In this document: in pieces, positions 23,407-32,418 of the stretch
Layout of the letters: every line of letters begins with the position of its first letter
Position numbering within the stretch: the first letter of the stretch is position 1
Source: Oscillospiraceae bacterium
GTDB taxonomy: Bacteria > Bacillota > Clostridia > Oscillospirales > Ruminococcaceae
NCBI GenBank assembly: GCA_022835495.1
Contig: BQOK01000001.1
Coordinates: forward strand, 1,426,001 to 1,490,000
Direction: 5' to 3'
DNA: 64,000 nucleotides
Notes under the pieces: model-generated
The model's input: only the letters and a program-made list of their open reading frames with translations
Told to the model about the DNA's origin: nothing
Databases searched by the model: none
Program-made: the position numbers and the translations under genes

Positions 23407-24159
23407 ATGCCCGAAACAAAAACACGGCACGCGGCGGGCCTGAGCGGCAGCGCGCTGAAATGGATCGCAATCGTTACCATGCTGATCGACCACACGGGCG
23501 CGGTGGTGATCGAGCAGGGCGCCCTGGAGTGGGCGGGCTGGTATTGGGTGGACTTTGCATTGCGGGTGATCGGGCGGTTCGCCTTTCCGATTTTTGCCTT
23601 TTTGCTGGTGCAGGGCTTTTTGCACACCCGCAGCGTGCCCCGGTATTTGGCGCGGCTGACGGCGTTTGCGCTGATCAGTGAGCTGCCCTTTGACCTGGCC
23701 ACGGGCGACTGCTGGTACGACCTGGGGCATCAAAACGTGTTTTTCACCCTGGCGACCGGGCTTGTGACCCTTGCCGCCCTGCGCTGGTGTGAAAGGAAGA
23801 AGGGGAGCTGGCGCTGCTGGCTGTGGCCGGCGGCGCTGGCCGCGGGCTGCTGCGCGGCGACCCTGCTGCGCGCCGACTATACCTGGCAGGGGGTGCTGCT
23901 GATCGGCATTTTTTACCTGCTGCGGGAGCAAAAAACACTGTGCTGGCTGCTTGCCGCGCCGGTGCTGGCCTGGTCCTCGCTGAGTGTGCTGGGTACGGCG
24001 GTGCTGGCGCTCATCCCCCTGCATTTTTATAACGGCGAAAAGGGCCGGCCCCTGCCCAAATACCTTTTTTATGTGTTTTACCCGGTGCATCTGCTGGCGC
24101 TGTTTCTGGTGCGCTTTTACATTTTAGGGGTGCCGCTGCTGCAGAAATTCCCGTTCTGA
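23407..24159 (+). CDS. TraX family membrane acyltransferase-like protein
   Basis: 250 residues; GGAGGAAAAG upstream. Seven to nine membrane helices, with the TraX signature LKWIAIVTMLIDHTG at the N-terminus and GRFAFPIFAFLL following. F-plasmid TraX acetylates pilin. Chromosomal Firmicute homologues occur without conjugation genes and are thought to acylate an envelope component, as inference. No conjugation gene is nearby. The C-terminal FYPVHLLALFLVR is also typical. Confidence 0.9.
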   Translation: MPETKTRHAAGLSGSALKWIAIVTMLIDHTGAVVIEQGALEWAGWYWVDFALRVIGRFAFPIFAFLLVQGFLHTRSVPRYLARLTAFALISELPFDLATGDCWYDLGHQNVFFTLATGLVTLAALRWCERKKGSWRCWLWPAALAAGCCAATLLRADYTWQGVLLIGIFYLLREQKTLCWLLAAPVLAWSSLSVLGTAVLALIPLHFYNGEKGRPLPKYLFYVFYPVHLLALFLVRFYILGVPLLQKFPF

Positions 24160-24265
24160 ACCCAAAAGGTAGGCCGCCCCGCACAGCTGCCGGGGGCATG
24201 TGCAGGCACGTGGGGACGCGGAGGGACAGGGAACGGTTCAAACATGAAAACGGAGGGAAATACCT

Positions 24266-24997
24266 ATGCTGGAGAACAAGTACGACGACGACGTGTTTTT
24301 TGAAAAGTACGGCGAAATGAGCCGCTCACGGCTGGGGCTGGCCGGGGCTGGCGAATGGCCCACCCTGCAGCCCATGCTGCCCCCCTTTGAGGGCAAGCGG
24401 GTGCTGGACCTGGGATGCGGGTACGGCTGGCACTGCCTGTGGGCGGCACAGCACGGCGCCGCCCGGGTGGTGGGGTTGGATCTCTCAGAAAAAATGCTGG
24501 AGGTGGCGCGGCAGAAAAACACCTTTGAACAGATCGAGTACCGCCGCTGCGCCATGGAACAGGCTGAGTTTGAACCGGGCAGCTTTGACGTGGTGCTCTC
24601 GAGCCTGGCGCTGCACTACATTGCGGACTACGCGGCCCTGGTGCGGCGGGTGCACGGGTGGCTGGCGCCGGGCGGCCGGTTTATCTTTACGGCGGAACAC
24701 CCGGTCTTCACCGCCGAGGGCAGCCAGGACTGGTACCGCGGCGAGGATGGGGGAATCCTGCACTTCCCGGTGGACCGCTATTTTTACGAGGGGGCGCGGC
24801 AGGCCACCTTTTTGGGGGAACAGGTGACCAAGTATCACCGCACCCTGACCACGACCCTGCGCACGCTGCTGCAGAACGGGTTTACCATCTGCGATGTGGC
24901 CGAGCCCCAGCCGCCGGCGGAAATGATGGGCGAGCCCGGCATGGCCGACGAGATGCGCCGCCCGATGATGCTGATCGTGGCGGCGCAGAAGCTGTGA
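24266..24997 (+). CDS. Class I SAM-dependent methyltransferase
   Basis: 243 residues; GGAGGG upstream. Motif I is VLDLGCGYGWH around residue 47; the acidic residue binding the SAM ribose is in VVGLDLSEKM. Motif IV region SFDVVLSSLALHYI and post-motif LAPGGRFIFTAEHPVF. This resembles Firmicute UbiE/BioC-like small-molecule methyltransferases; substrate unknown. It stands alone after traX, with its own ribosome site and a strong terminator after it. Confidence 0.9.
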   Translation: MLENKYDDDVFFEKYGEMSRSRLGLAGAGEWPTLQPMLPPFEGKRVLDLGCGYGWHCLWAAQHGAARVVGLDLSEKMLEVARQKNTFEQIEYRRCAMEQAEFEPGSFDVVLSSLALHYIADYAALVRRVHGWLAPGGRFIFTAEHPVFTAEGSQDWYRGEDGGILHFPVDRYFYEGARQATFLGEQVTKYHRTLTTTLRTLLQNGFTICDVAEPQPPAEMMGEPGMADEMRRPMMLIVAAQKL

Positions 24998-25040
24998 GCC
25001 CGCGGGGCCGGAACGCGCGGCAAAAGCAAGCAGAAAGCAC

Positions 25041-25072
25041 ATCCCCGCGCCGGGCAAAACCGGCGCGGGGAT
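25041..25072. terminator. Bidirectional terminator
   Basis: ATCCCCGCGCCGG/CCGGCGCGGGGAT with a GCAAAA loop, between the methyltransferase gene (+) and the PLP enzyme gene (-), which converge. Confidence 0.75.
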
Positions 25073-25115
25073 GTTTTGCGGTGAGAAAAAGCGCAAAGAG
25101 GCCGTGACGGGACGC

Positions 25116-26021
25116 TTACTCGTACATCTGCCGGCCGCTGAATACGCACAGGACGCTTTTGGATTTTCCCTTTTCCAGCAGCTGGCGGGCCGCGAACAGG
25201 GCCGCGCCCGCGCTGGGGCAGGCGGGCACGCCGTCGGTGCGAAGCACCTCGCGCGCGGCGCGCAGCGCCTCGCCGCTGGGCACCGCCAGCACCCGGTCCA
25301 CGATGTAAGGGTTGTAGTTTTGGGGAACAAACCCCGCCCCGAGGCCGGGGATGCCGTGCCGCCCGATGAAGCCCCCGCCGATGGCCTGGCTTTCGTAGGG
25401 CTCGACCGCCACGATGCGGATGTGGTTGGTCCAGGCCTTGACGTGCTCGCCCACGCCGGTGAGGGTGCCCCCGCTGCCCACCCCGGCCACGATGGCATCA
25501 ATCTCTTCGCCGCCGCCGGTGGCCTTGAGGATGGCGGGGCCGGTGACGCGACGGTGATATTCGGGGTTATCGTCGTTATTAAAATGATCGAGATAATAGC
25601 CGCCCTGCTCCTCGGCGGTTTGGCGGGCGAGCGCCCAGAGCTTTTTGCGGCCCTGCAGCGCGTCCATGCTGAACACCAGCTTGGCGCCCAGCCGCTGAAG
25701 GAACTTCTGCCGCTCCCCCTCGAGGGTGGGAGGCACCGCCAGCAGCACCGGGTGGCCGCTGCGCCGCGCCGCAATGCACAGCGCGGCGGAAAAGGTGCCG
25801 CCCCCGGCCTCGACCACAGGCTGGCCGGGCGCAAGCCGGCCCCGCTGCGCCGCCAGGGCCAGCATGCCCTCGGCAAGCCCGTCCTTGGCGCTGCCGGTGG
25901 CGCCGCCGAAATCGAGATAGGCGAGGATGCGCCCGGAGAGGCCGCAGCGCGCGGTGTAGCCGCTCAGCTCCACCACCGGGCAGCCGTACAGGGCCTGATA
26001 ATAGCTTTTCAGCACCGGCAT
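25116..26021 (-). CDS. Cysteine-synthase-like PLP enzyme (fold-type II), altered substrate loop
   Basis: 301 residues, the length of CysK. PLP Lys at 46 in GSAKDGLAEG; phosphate-binding glycine loop GVGSGGTLTG at 180-189. The family's substrate loop, TSGNTG in CysK, is replaced by EAGGGTFS (71-78), and the segment before the Lys (FGGATGS) is not the usual NPGGS. The overall fold should hold but the amino acid substrate probably differs from O-acetylserine. It might act on a cystathionine- or diaminopropionate-type substrate; that is a guess. It is monocistronic, convergent with the methyltransferase gene. Confidence 0.85.
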   Translation of the reverse strand: MPVLKSYYQALYGCPVVELSGYTARCGLSGRILAYLDFGGATGSAKDGLAEGMLALAAQRGRLAPGQPVVEAGGGTFSAALCIAARRSGHPVLLAVPPTLEGERQKFLQRLGAKLVFSMDALQGRKKLWALARQTAEEQGGYYLDHFNNDDNPEYHRRVTGPAILKATGGGEEIDAIVAGVGSGGTLTGVGEHVKAWTNHIRIVAVEPYESQAIGGGFIGRHGIPGLGAGFVPQNYNPYIVDRVLAVPSGEALRAAREVLRTDGVPACPSAGAALFAARQLLEKGKSKSVLCVFSGRQMYE

Positions 26022-26151
26022 GGGGCGTTCCCTCCCTTTTTTATCCTGTATACCTTTATTATAGCAAAGCCCGGCGGCGCGTCAATGCGGCATTTCGCGG
26101 CAGGACCGCTTTTTTATACAAATTTTGCGCCTGTTTTTTGTGCATCCGCCC

Positions 26152-26208
26152 TTGACAGGGGACGGGTTCTTTGCTATAATACAAAACTGTAAAGCAAAAT
26201 ACTTTACA
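26152..26208 (+). promoter_or_regulatory. Consensus promoter of the ylxM-ffh operon
   Basis: TTGACA (26152-26157), 17 bp, TATAAT (26175-26180): exact consensus. A TGTAAAG-N7-CTTTACA inverted repeat (26188-26208) follows at the start of the transcript. Confidence 0.88.
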
Positions 26209-26233
26209 CGGAACGGCTGAAAGGGGGAGCACC

Positions 26234-26599
26234 GTGGCAAAAAACCTGGAAATATCGTTTTTACTGGATTTTTACGGCGATGTGCTCACCGAAAAGCAGC
26301 GCGACGTGATGGAGCAATATTACAACGACGACCTCTCGCTGGCCGAGATTGCGGACAATTTTGGCATCACGCGGCAGGGGGTGCGGGATTCCATCAAGCG
26401 CGGCGAGGGCATTTTGCTGGAGCTGGAGCAAAAGGTGGGCTTTGCGCAGCGTTACCGGGCGGTGCAGCAGGGCGTGGCCCAGCTGGAAAGCCTGGCCCGC
26501 GAGGTGCGCTTTTCCAATGCCAACAGCTACTCGCCGAACCCCGAGATCGAGCGGGCCTCGGCGGAGATGCTGGCTGTTATCGGCCAGATCAGCGAATAA
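26234..26599 (+). CDS. ylxM: YlxM/p13-like SRP-associated DNA-binding protein
   Basis: 121 residues with a GTG start after AAGGGGGAG. A sigma-factor-region-4-like helix-turn-helix: LTEKQRDVMEQYYNDDLSLAEIADNFGITRQGVRDSIKR is split across residues 17-55. YlxM precedes ffh in most Firmicutes and has been shown in streptococci to modulate SRP GTPase activity. The ffh start lies 18 bp downstream, so the pair is cotranscribed from the consensus promoter. Confidence 0.93.
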   Translation: MAKNLEISFLLDFYGDVLTEKQRDVMEQYYNDDLSLAEIADNFGITRQGVRDSIKRGEGILLELEQKVGFAQRYRAVQQGVAQLESLAREVRFSNANSYSPNPEIERASAEMLAVIGQISE

Positions 26600-26617
26600 C
26601 GAAAGGAACACTGCGCA

Positions 26618-27943
26618 ATGGCGTTTGAATCGCTTTCCGACCGGCTGGCCGGCGTATTTAAGCGGCTGCGGGGCAAGGGCAAGCTCACCGAGGCGGACAT
26701 CAAGGCCGCCATGCGGGAGGTGCGCACCGCGCTTTTGGAGGCCGACGTAAACTACAAAGTTGCCAAGGAATTTATCGCGGGCGTTACCGAGCGCGCCATG
26801 GGGCAGGAAGTGATGGAGAGCCTGACCCCCGCCCAGCAGGTGGTCAAGATCGTGAGCGAGGAGCTCACCGCCCTGATGGGCGGAAACGAGGCGGCCCGCA
26901 TCCACATCAAATCCAAGCCCCCCACGGTGCTGATGCTCTGCGGCCTGCAGGGCAACGGCAAAACCACCCACGCTGCAAAGCTGGGCAAGTGGTTTTTAAA
27001 GCAGGGGAACCGGCCCCTGTTGGTGGCCTGCGACGTATACCGCCCCGCCGCCATTGACCAGCTGCAGGTGGTGGGCAAACAGGCCGGGGTGCCTGTGTTT
27101 GCCATGGGCACCGAAAAGCCCGAGGAGATCGCAAAAAAGGCCGTGGCCCACGCGAGGGACCACGGCAACGACATTGTGATCTTGGACACGGCGGGCCGCC
27201 TGCATGTGGACCAGGAGCTGATGGCCGAGCTGGAGCGGATCAAGGCCGTGGTCACGGTGGACGAGGTGCTGCTGGTGGTGGACGCCATGGCGGGCCAGGA
27301 CGCGGTGAACGTGGCCAAGGCTTTCAACGAGGCCGTGGCCGTGGACGGCATTATTTTGACAAAGACCGACGGCGACACCCGCGGCGGCGCGGCGCTGAGC
27401 GTGCTGGCCGTGACGGGCAGGCCCATCAAATTCCAGGGCACCGGCGAAAAGCTGGACGACCTGGAGGTGTTCCACCCCGGCCGCATGGCCAGCCGCATTT
27501 TGGGCATGGGCGATGTGCTGACCCTGATCGAGAAGGCGCAGGCCACCCAGGACGAGCAAAAGGCCGCCGAGACCACCAAGCGCATGATGGAGAACCGGTT
27601 CGACATGAACGACATGCTGGACCAGCTCTCGCAGATGAAAAAGATGGGCGGAGCTTCGGCCATGCTCTCGATGCTGCCCGGGGGCGCCAAGGTGAACCCG
27701 GACGAGGTGGACGAGGGGGTCTTCAGCCGCATTGAGGCCATCATCTACAGCATGACCCCCGCAGAGCGGGAAAAGCCCAGCATCATCAACCCAAAGCGCA
27801 AGCGGCGCATTGCCGCGGGCAGCGGCACCAGCGTGGAAGAGGTGAACAAGCTGCTGCGCCAGTTTGAGATGATGCAGAAGATGATGAAGCAGTTCAAGAA
27901 AAACCCCAAGGCCTTTGGCCGCCGGATGGGCCGCGGCTTTTAA
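26618..27943 (+). CDS. ffh: Signal recognition particle GTPase Ffh
   Basis: 441 residues. N domain four-helix bundle at 1-90; G domain with GLQGNGKTT (P-loop), DVYRPAA, DTAGRL and TKTDGD; M domain from about 300 with Met-rich helices (KKMGGASAMLSMLPGG) and a C-terminal basic tail ending FGRRMGRGF. It binds 4.5S RNA and signal peptides and targets ribosomes to FtsY at the membrane. The operon continues into rpsP after a hairpin. Confidence 0.97.
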   Translation: MAFESLSDRLAGVFKRLRGKGKLTEADIKAAMREVRTALLEADVNYKVAKEFIAGVTERAMGQEVMESLTPAQQVVKIVSEELTALMGGNEAARIHIKSKPPTVLMLCGLQGNGKTTHAAKLGKWFLKQGNRPLLVACDVYRPAAIDQLQVVGKQAGVPVFAMGTEKPEEIAKKAVAHARDHGNDIVILDTAGRLHVDQELMAELERIKAVVTVDEVLLVVDAMAGQDAVNVAKAFNEAVAVDGIILTKTDGDTRGGAALSVLAVTGRPIKFQGTGEKLDDLEVFHPGRMASRILGMGDVLTLIEKAQATQDEQKAAETTKRMMENRFDMNDMLDQLSQMKKMGGASAMLSMLPGGAKVNPDEVDEGVFSRIEAIIYSMTPAEREKPSIINPKRKRRIAAGSGTSVEEVNKLLRQFEMMQKMMKQFKKNPKAFGRRMGRGF

Positions 27944-27964
27944 AGAAGCCCGCCCGCAATTTTG

Positions 27965-28000
27965 ATAAAACCCAGGGGGCCCGCAGGGCCGGGGTTTTAT
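27965..28000 (+). terminator. Hairpin between ffh and rpsP
   Basis: ATAAAACCC with GGGGCCC pairs imperfectly with GGGCCGGGGTTTTAT. The T run lies inside the 3' arm. This may act as a partial terminator or processing site within the operon. Confidence 0.5.
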
Positions 28001-28046
28001 ATACATGCCCGCAAACGGGCCCCAAAACAACTAGGAGGTGACAGAA

Positions 28047-28289
28047 ATGGCTGTGAAAATCAGACTGCGCCGCATGGGCGCGAAAAAGGCCCCTTTCTAT
28101 CGTGTGGTCGTGGCGGATAGCCGCTTCCCCCGCGATGGCCGCTTCATTGAGGAGATCGGTTACTACGACCCCACCAAGGAGCCCAGCGTGATCAAGATCG
28201 ACGGCGAAAAGGCCAAGAAGTGGATCGCCAACGGCGCTCAGCCCACCGATACGGTGCGTGCTCTGCTGAAGAAGACCGAAGTTCTGTAA
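28047..28289 (+). CDS. rpsP: 30S ribosomal protein S16
   Basis: 80 residues, typical size; AGGAGGTGA before the ATG. Begins [19 protein letters not shown] and includes [21 protein letters not shown], the conserved S16 core. It binds 16S rRNA early in 30S assembly. Followed 21 bp later by khpA. Confidence 0.98.
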   Translation: MAVKIRLRRMGAKKAPFYRVVVADSRFPRDGRFIEEIGYYDPTKEPSVIKIDGEKAKKWIANGAQPTDTVRALLKKTEVL

Positions 28290-28310
28290 GAAAGAATGGA
28301 GGGCGTTCAC

Positions 28311-28544
28311 ATGCAGGAATTGTTGCTTGCAGTCGCCCGCGGCCTCGTGGATGATAAGGACGCAGTGTCCGTTACCGTTGACGAGCCCCGCGAGGACGGC
28401 ACCATCGTGTATCATCTGAGCGTGGCGGAGGACGATATGGGCCGTGTGATCGGCAAGCAGGGCCGCATTGCCAAAGCCATCCGCGTGGTGATGCGCGCCG
28501 CTGCCGTCCGTCAGGGCGAAAAGGTCATGGTCGAGATCGACTGA
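28311..28544 (+). CDS. khpA: KH-domain RNA-binding protein KhpA
   Basis: 77 residues starting MQELLLAV; GGAGGG lies 7 nt upstream and excludes the earlier in-frame ATG. KH motif is GRVIGKQGRIAKAIR (about residues 43-57). KhpA (YlqC) dimerises with KhpB/Jag and binds RNAs, affecting cell elongation in Firmicutes. Conserved position between rpsP and rimM. Confidence 0.94.
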   Translation: MQELLLAVARGLVDDKDAVSVTVDEPREDGTIVYHLSVAEDDMGRVIGKQGRIAKAIRVVMRAAAVRQGEKVMVEID

Positions 28545-28571
28545 AGGGCCGACGAGGCGCAAAAACAGCAA

Positions 28572-28599
28572 AGAGCCCTTTGCAGCTGCAAAGGGCTCT
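28572..28599 (+). repeat. 28-bp perfect palindrome between khpA and rimM
   Basis: AGAGCCCTTTGCAG is followed by its exact complement. No T tract, so it is likelier an attenuating or mRNA-processing stem than a full terminator; rimM needs read-through. Confidence 0.7.
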
Positions 28600-28632
28600 C
28601 GCTGTATCCCGCGCCGGAAAAGGAGAACGGGA

Positions 28633-29163
28633 ATGAAACAGTATCTGGAAGCCTGCAAGGCCGTGTCGACCCACGGCGTGGCGGGCGAAGTAAAGGTGGA
28701 ATTGTGGTGCGACGACGCGGCGTTTTTGAGCCGCTTCGGGCACCTTTACCGGGGCGAGGCGGGGCAGGGGCCCCTGGAGCTCATTCATGTGCGCCCCCAT
28801 AAAAACATGGCGCTGCTGACCTTTGCCGGCGTGAGCGATATGGACGCCGCCCGCGCGCTGGTGGGCACCGTGTTCTACATTGACCGCAGCGAGGCAAGGC
28901 TGCCCGAGGGGCATTATTTCCAGGTGGATCTTGTGGGCTGCGAGGTGAAGGACGCGGACACCGGCCGGGTGTACGGCACGGTGAAGCAGGTGAGCCGCCC
29001 CGCGGCGCAGGATATTTACACCGTGGAGGGGCCGCAGGGCGAAACCTGGCTGTTCCCGGCGGTAAAGCCATTTTTGGAACAGGTGGATGTGGAGGGCCGC
29101 CGGGTGCTGGTGCGCCCGATCCGCGGGATGTTCGACACCGCAGAGGACGGTGACAAGGCATGA
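28633..29163 (+). CDS. rimM: Ribosome maturation factor RimM
   Basis: 176 residues; AAAAGGAG upstream. N-terminal RimM barrel with STHGVAGEVKV and C-terminal PRC barrel with HYFQVDLVGCEV and ending RPIRGMFD. It assists 30S head assembly around S19. The last codons overlap trmD by four bases (ATGA), giving translational coupling. Confidence 0.95.
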   Translation: MKQYLEACKAVSTHGVAGEVKVELWCDDAAFLSRFGHLYRGEAGQGPLELIHVRPHKNMALLTFAGVSDMDAARALVGTVFYIDRSEARLPEGHYFQVDLVGCEVKDADTGRVYGTVKQVSRPAAQDIYTVEGPQGETWLFPAVKPFLEQVDVEGRRVLVRPIRGMFDTAEDGDKA

Positions 29164-29882
29164 TGCGCATCGACGTGGCGACCCTGTTCCCCGAGATGTG
29201 CCAGCGCGTGCTGGACGAGAGCATTTTGGGGCGCGCGGCCCGCAAGGGCCTGATCGAGACCCATTGCCACCAGATCCGGGATTACACGCTGAACCGGCAG
29301 CGCCAGGTGGACGACTACCCCTACGGCGGCGGCTGCGGCATGGTGATGTATGCCCAGCCCATTTATGACTGCTGTGTGGACGTGCTGCGCCAGGCACAGG
29401 AGCAGGGCCGCCCGCGGCCCCGGATCGTTTTTCTTACGGCGGCGGGCAAGCCCTATACCGAGCAGGAGGCAAAGCGCCTGGCGCAGTACGATGGGCTTTT
29501 GCTGGTGTGCGGCCATTACGAGGGGATGGACGAGCGGGTGATTGAGGAAATAGCCGACGAGGAGATCAGCATTGGGGACTATGTGCTCACCGGCGGCGAG
29601 CTGGCCGCCCTGGTGGTGGCCGACAGCGTGCTGCGCCTGCAGCCGGGCGTTCTGGCCGAGCCGCAGGGCTACCAGGAGGAAAGCCATTGGAACGGCCTGC
29701 TGGAATACCCCCAATACACCCGCCCTGAGGAATGGCGGGGCCGCAGGGTGCCCGAGGTGCTGCTGAGCGGGCACCATGGCAGGATCGACCAATGGCGCGC
29801 CGAGCAGAGCCTGGAGCGCACCCGGCAGCGGCGGCCGGATCTGTATGAAGCGCACAAACAGGAGGGCAAAGAAAAACCTTAA
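29160..29882 (+). CDS. trmD: tRNA (guanine-N1)-methyltransferase TrmD
   Basis: 240 residues. SAM-binding trefoil-knot residues are visible: DDYPYGGGCGMVM, then LVCGHYEGMDERV and EISIGDYVLTGGE, the latter with the catalytic Asp region. It methylates G37 in tRNAs to prevent +1 frameshifting. In many Firmicutes rplS follows; here it does not, and an unrelated HPr gene is next. Confidence 0.97.
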   Translation: MMRIDVATLFPEMCQRVLDESILGRAARKGLIETHCHQIRDYTLNRQRQVDDYPYGGGCGMVMYAQPIYDCCVDVLRQAQEQGRPRPRIVFLTAAGKPYTEQEAKRLAQYDGLLLVCGHYEGMDERVIEEIADEEISIGDYVLTGGELAALVVADSVLRLQPGVLAEPQGYQEESHWNGLLEYPQYTRPEEWRGRRVPEVLLSGHHGRIDQWRAEQSLERTRQRRPDLYEAHKQEGKEKP

Positions 29883-30020
29883 TGGGACTAATTGCCATTA
29901 AAGTTGAAAATTTTTGGGATAAACCCATGATAATGTGGAAAACTTACTGGGTGCTTTGCACAAAGAAACGTTTCCGGTTTTTTGGGGTTTCGTGGAACTG
30001 ACAAAATTGAGAAATTTCTA

Positions 30021-30049
30021 TCGACATTCCGCGCAGAATGGGATATGAT
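30021..30049 (+). promoter_or_regulatory. Promoter of the HPr gene
   Basis: TCGACA (30021-30026), 17 bp, TATGAT (30044-30049), 50 bp before the HPr start. The rest of 29883-30098 holds no gene. Confidence 0.75.
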
Positions 30050-30098
30050 AAGTGCAGAACCCATTCCAAATCTTTTTTGAAATAGGAGCGAATGAATC

Positions 30099-30362
30099 AT
30101 GTATGTGAAAGATGTGACTGTGGAAAATCAGGTTGGCCTGCACGCTCGTCCGGCCACCTTCTTCATTCAGAAAGCAAACGAGTATAAGTCCTCCATTTGG
30201 GTGGAAAAGGAGGAGCGCCGGGTGAACGCCAAGAGCCTGCTGGGCGTTTTGAGCCTGGGGATTGTGGGCGGCACCACCATCCGCATCATTGCCGACGGCG
30301 CCGATGAGCAGGCCGCTGTGGAGGGCCTGATCGAGCTGGTGAATTCCGGCTTCTCCGAGTAA
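30099..30362 (+). CDS. ptsH: HPr phosphocarrier protein
   Basis: 87 residues. His15 in GLHARPAT accepts phosphate from enzyme I; Ser46 in NAKSLLG is the HPr kinase target, so it can act in catabolite control with CcpA. AATAGGAG precedes the ATG. No ptsI follows; the gene is alone and has its own promoter and terminator. Confidence 0.95.
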   Translation: MYVKDVTVENQVGLHARPATFFIQKANEYKSSIWVEKEERRVNAKSLLGVLSLGIVGGTTIRIIADGADEQAAVEGLIELVNSGFSE

Positions 30363-30390
30363 ATCCACCGCCTGTCATAACAAACAAGGG

Positions 30391-30419
30391 GGAGCGGGCC
30401 CGGCGGCCTGCTCCTTTTT
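30391..30419 (+). terminator. Terminator after ptsH
   Basis: GGAGCGGGCC pairs with GGCCTGCTCC (one G-T pair) around CGGC, then TTTTT. Confidence 0.85.
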
Positions 30420-30493
30420 GCGTGGTGTGAAAGCCCGCGGCGGCGGGCATGCTAACCCCATAGATCACCTGAAAGAGAGGGCCCGCAACGCCT

Positions 30494-32338
30494 ATGACCA
30501 AAGCCGAACTGTACGAAAAAGCCAAAATGCTGCCCCTTTTGCCCGGTGTGTATATCATTCGGGACAAGCGGGATGTGATTATTTATATCGGCAAGGCAAA
30601 GCGCCTGCGCACCCGGGTGAGCCAGTATTTCCGGGAAGGGGTGCCCCACGACGCCAAGGTCACCCAGATGATCGAGCACGCCGACCACTTTGACGTGATC
30701 GTGTGCCAGAGCGAATTCGAGGCGCTGGTGCTGGAAGCGAGCCAGATCAAGGCCCACACACCGAAATACAACATCCTGCTGAAGGACGACAAGGGCTACA
30801 GCTATGTGAAGGTGACGAAAGAGGAATATCCCCGCATTTCGGCCGTGCTGCAGAAAGAGGACGACAACGCCGACTACATTGGCCCTTATACCTCGAGCTT
30901 TGCGGTGCGGGAGATGGTGGAAACCGCCCAGAACGCCTTTTTGCTGCCCCGGTGCAGCCGACGCTTCCCCCAGGAGATCGGCCAGGGCCGCCCCTGCCTG
31001 AACGCGCACATCGGCAAGTGCATGGCGCTGTGCAGTGGGCGGATCAGCAGGGAGGCCTACAACGAGGCGGTGCAGGGAGCCCTGCGGCTGATCCGGTACG
31101 GCAAAAAGGACATTGTGAAAACCCTGGAAGAGCGCATGGCGGCTGCCAGCGAACGGCTGGATTTTGAGCAGGCCGCGCTGCTGCGGGACCAGATTGCCGC
31201 CATTAAAAAGGTGGCCGCCGGGCAGAAGGTGGTGGTAGACGAGAGCGTGCAGATGGACGTGATGGCCTTTGCCGGGGCCGGGCCCAACAGCTGCGCGGCC
31301 ATTTTGCGCTACCGCCGCGGCCGCCTGACGGACAAGCGGGAGTTTTTGTTCCGGGGGACCACCGATCTGGCGGCGCTGCGGGAGGAATTTCTGCCCCGGT
31401 ATTACCTGGATGGGGAGGAGATCCCCAAGGTCATTGCGGTGGATGAAGCGCCCGAGGACGCGGAGGATCTGGCCCGCCTGTTCAGCGAGACCCGGGGGGC
31501 AAAGGTGCAGCTTTATGTGCCGCAGCGGGGGGATACGGCGAAACTTGTGAACATGGCATACACCAACGCGGTGGAGCGCCTGGCCCGCGAGAGCGGCCGC
31601 ACCGACCGCCAGCAGCGCCTTTTGGACGAAACGGCGGCGGTGCTGGGCCTTGCGGAGCCGCCGAAGGTGATCGAGAGCTACGATATTTCCAACTGGGGCG
31701 ACGGCACCAGCGTGTGCGGCATGGTGGTGTTTGAGGACGGCCGCCCCAAAAAGAGCGGCTACCGGCGGTTTAAGATGAAGACGGTCTTCGGCACCGACGA
31801 CTATGCCAGCATGGCCGAGGCGCTCTCGCGCCGGGCAGCGGAATACGAAAAAGGGGGCGCCGGGCAATTTGTGGTGCTGCCCAGCGTGATCCTGCTGGAC
31901 GGCGGCAAGGGGCAGGTGAGCGCCGTGAAGGCCGCGCTGGAGGGCACCGGGCTTGCGGGGGTGCCGCTGTACGGCATGGTGAAGGACGACCACCACCGCA
32001 CCCGCGCCATTGTGACGGCGGATGGACGCGAGATCGCCATCAGCATGCACCGGGGCGTGTTCACCTTTATTTCCGGCGTGCAGGACGAGGTGCACCGCTT
32101 TTCGATCGCGTATCAGCGGGAAAACCAGAAGAAAAAGGCCTATGCCTCCAGCCTTACCGCGGTGCCCGGCGTGGGCCCGGCGACCGCCAAGGCGCTGCTG
32201 GCCGAGTTCAGGACCGTGGCGGCGGTGCGCGAGGCGGGGGTGGAGGAGCTGTGCCGCGCCAAAGGGGTGGGGCGGGCCGCTGCGGCGGCCATTTACGACC
32301 ACTTTCACCCCGCCGCGCCTATTGACAAAGCGCCCTAA
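30494..32338 (+). CDS. uvrC: Excinuclease ABC subunit C
   Basis: 614 residues. GIY-YIG nuclease domain at the N-terminus (PGVYIIRDKRDVIIYIGKAK), UVR motif about 205-240 (ERLDFEQAALLRDQIAAI), an RNase H-like nuclease domain with SYDISNWGD, and a helix-hairpin-helix pair at the end (AVPGVGPATAKALL). It makes both incisions around damage recognised by UvrAB. The ribosome site (AGAGAGGG) lies rather far from the ATG. Confidence 0.97.
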   Translation: MTKAELYEKAKMLPLLPGVYIIRDKRDVIIYIGKAKRLRTRVSQYFREGVPHDAKVTQMIEHADHFDVIVCQSEFEALVLEASQIKAHTPKYNILLKDDKGYSYVKVTKEEYPRISAVLQKEDDNADYIGPYTSSFAVREMVETAQNAFLLPRCSRRFPQEIGQGRPCLNAHIGKCMALCSGRISREAYNEAVQGALRLIRYGKKDIVKTLEERMAAASERLDFEQAALLRDQIAAIKKVAAGQKVVVDESVQMDVMAFAGAGPNSCAAILRYRRGRLTDKREFLFRGTTDLAALREEFLPRYYLDGEEIPKVIAVDEAPEDAEDLARLFSETRGAKVQLYVPQRGDTAKLVNMAYTNAVERLARESGRTDRQQRLLDETAAVLGLAEPPKVIESYDISNWGDGTSVCGMVVFEDGRPKKSGYRRFKMKTVFGTDDYASMAEALSRRAAEYEKGGAGQFVVLPSVILLDGGKGQVSAVKAALEGTGLAGVPLYGMVKDDHHRTRAIVTADGREIAISMHRGVFTFISGVQDEVHRFSIAYQRENQKKKAYASSLTAVPGVGPATAKALLAEFRTVAAVREAGVEELCRAKGVGRAAAAAIYDHFHPAAPIDKAP

Positions 32339-32418
32339 ACAGCGGATAATAAACTGTAAACTTTTTACAGAGTTGTAAACGGCCCGGCGGGCCATAAAAA
32401 GAAAGGCAGGCGAAAAGC

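Noticed and set aside
30452-32395. 647-codon open frame antisense to uvrC
   Set aside because: The sense strand encodes a full UvrC; the antisense frame has no ribosome site or recognisable domain.
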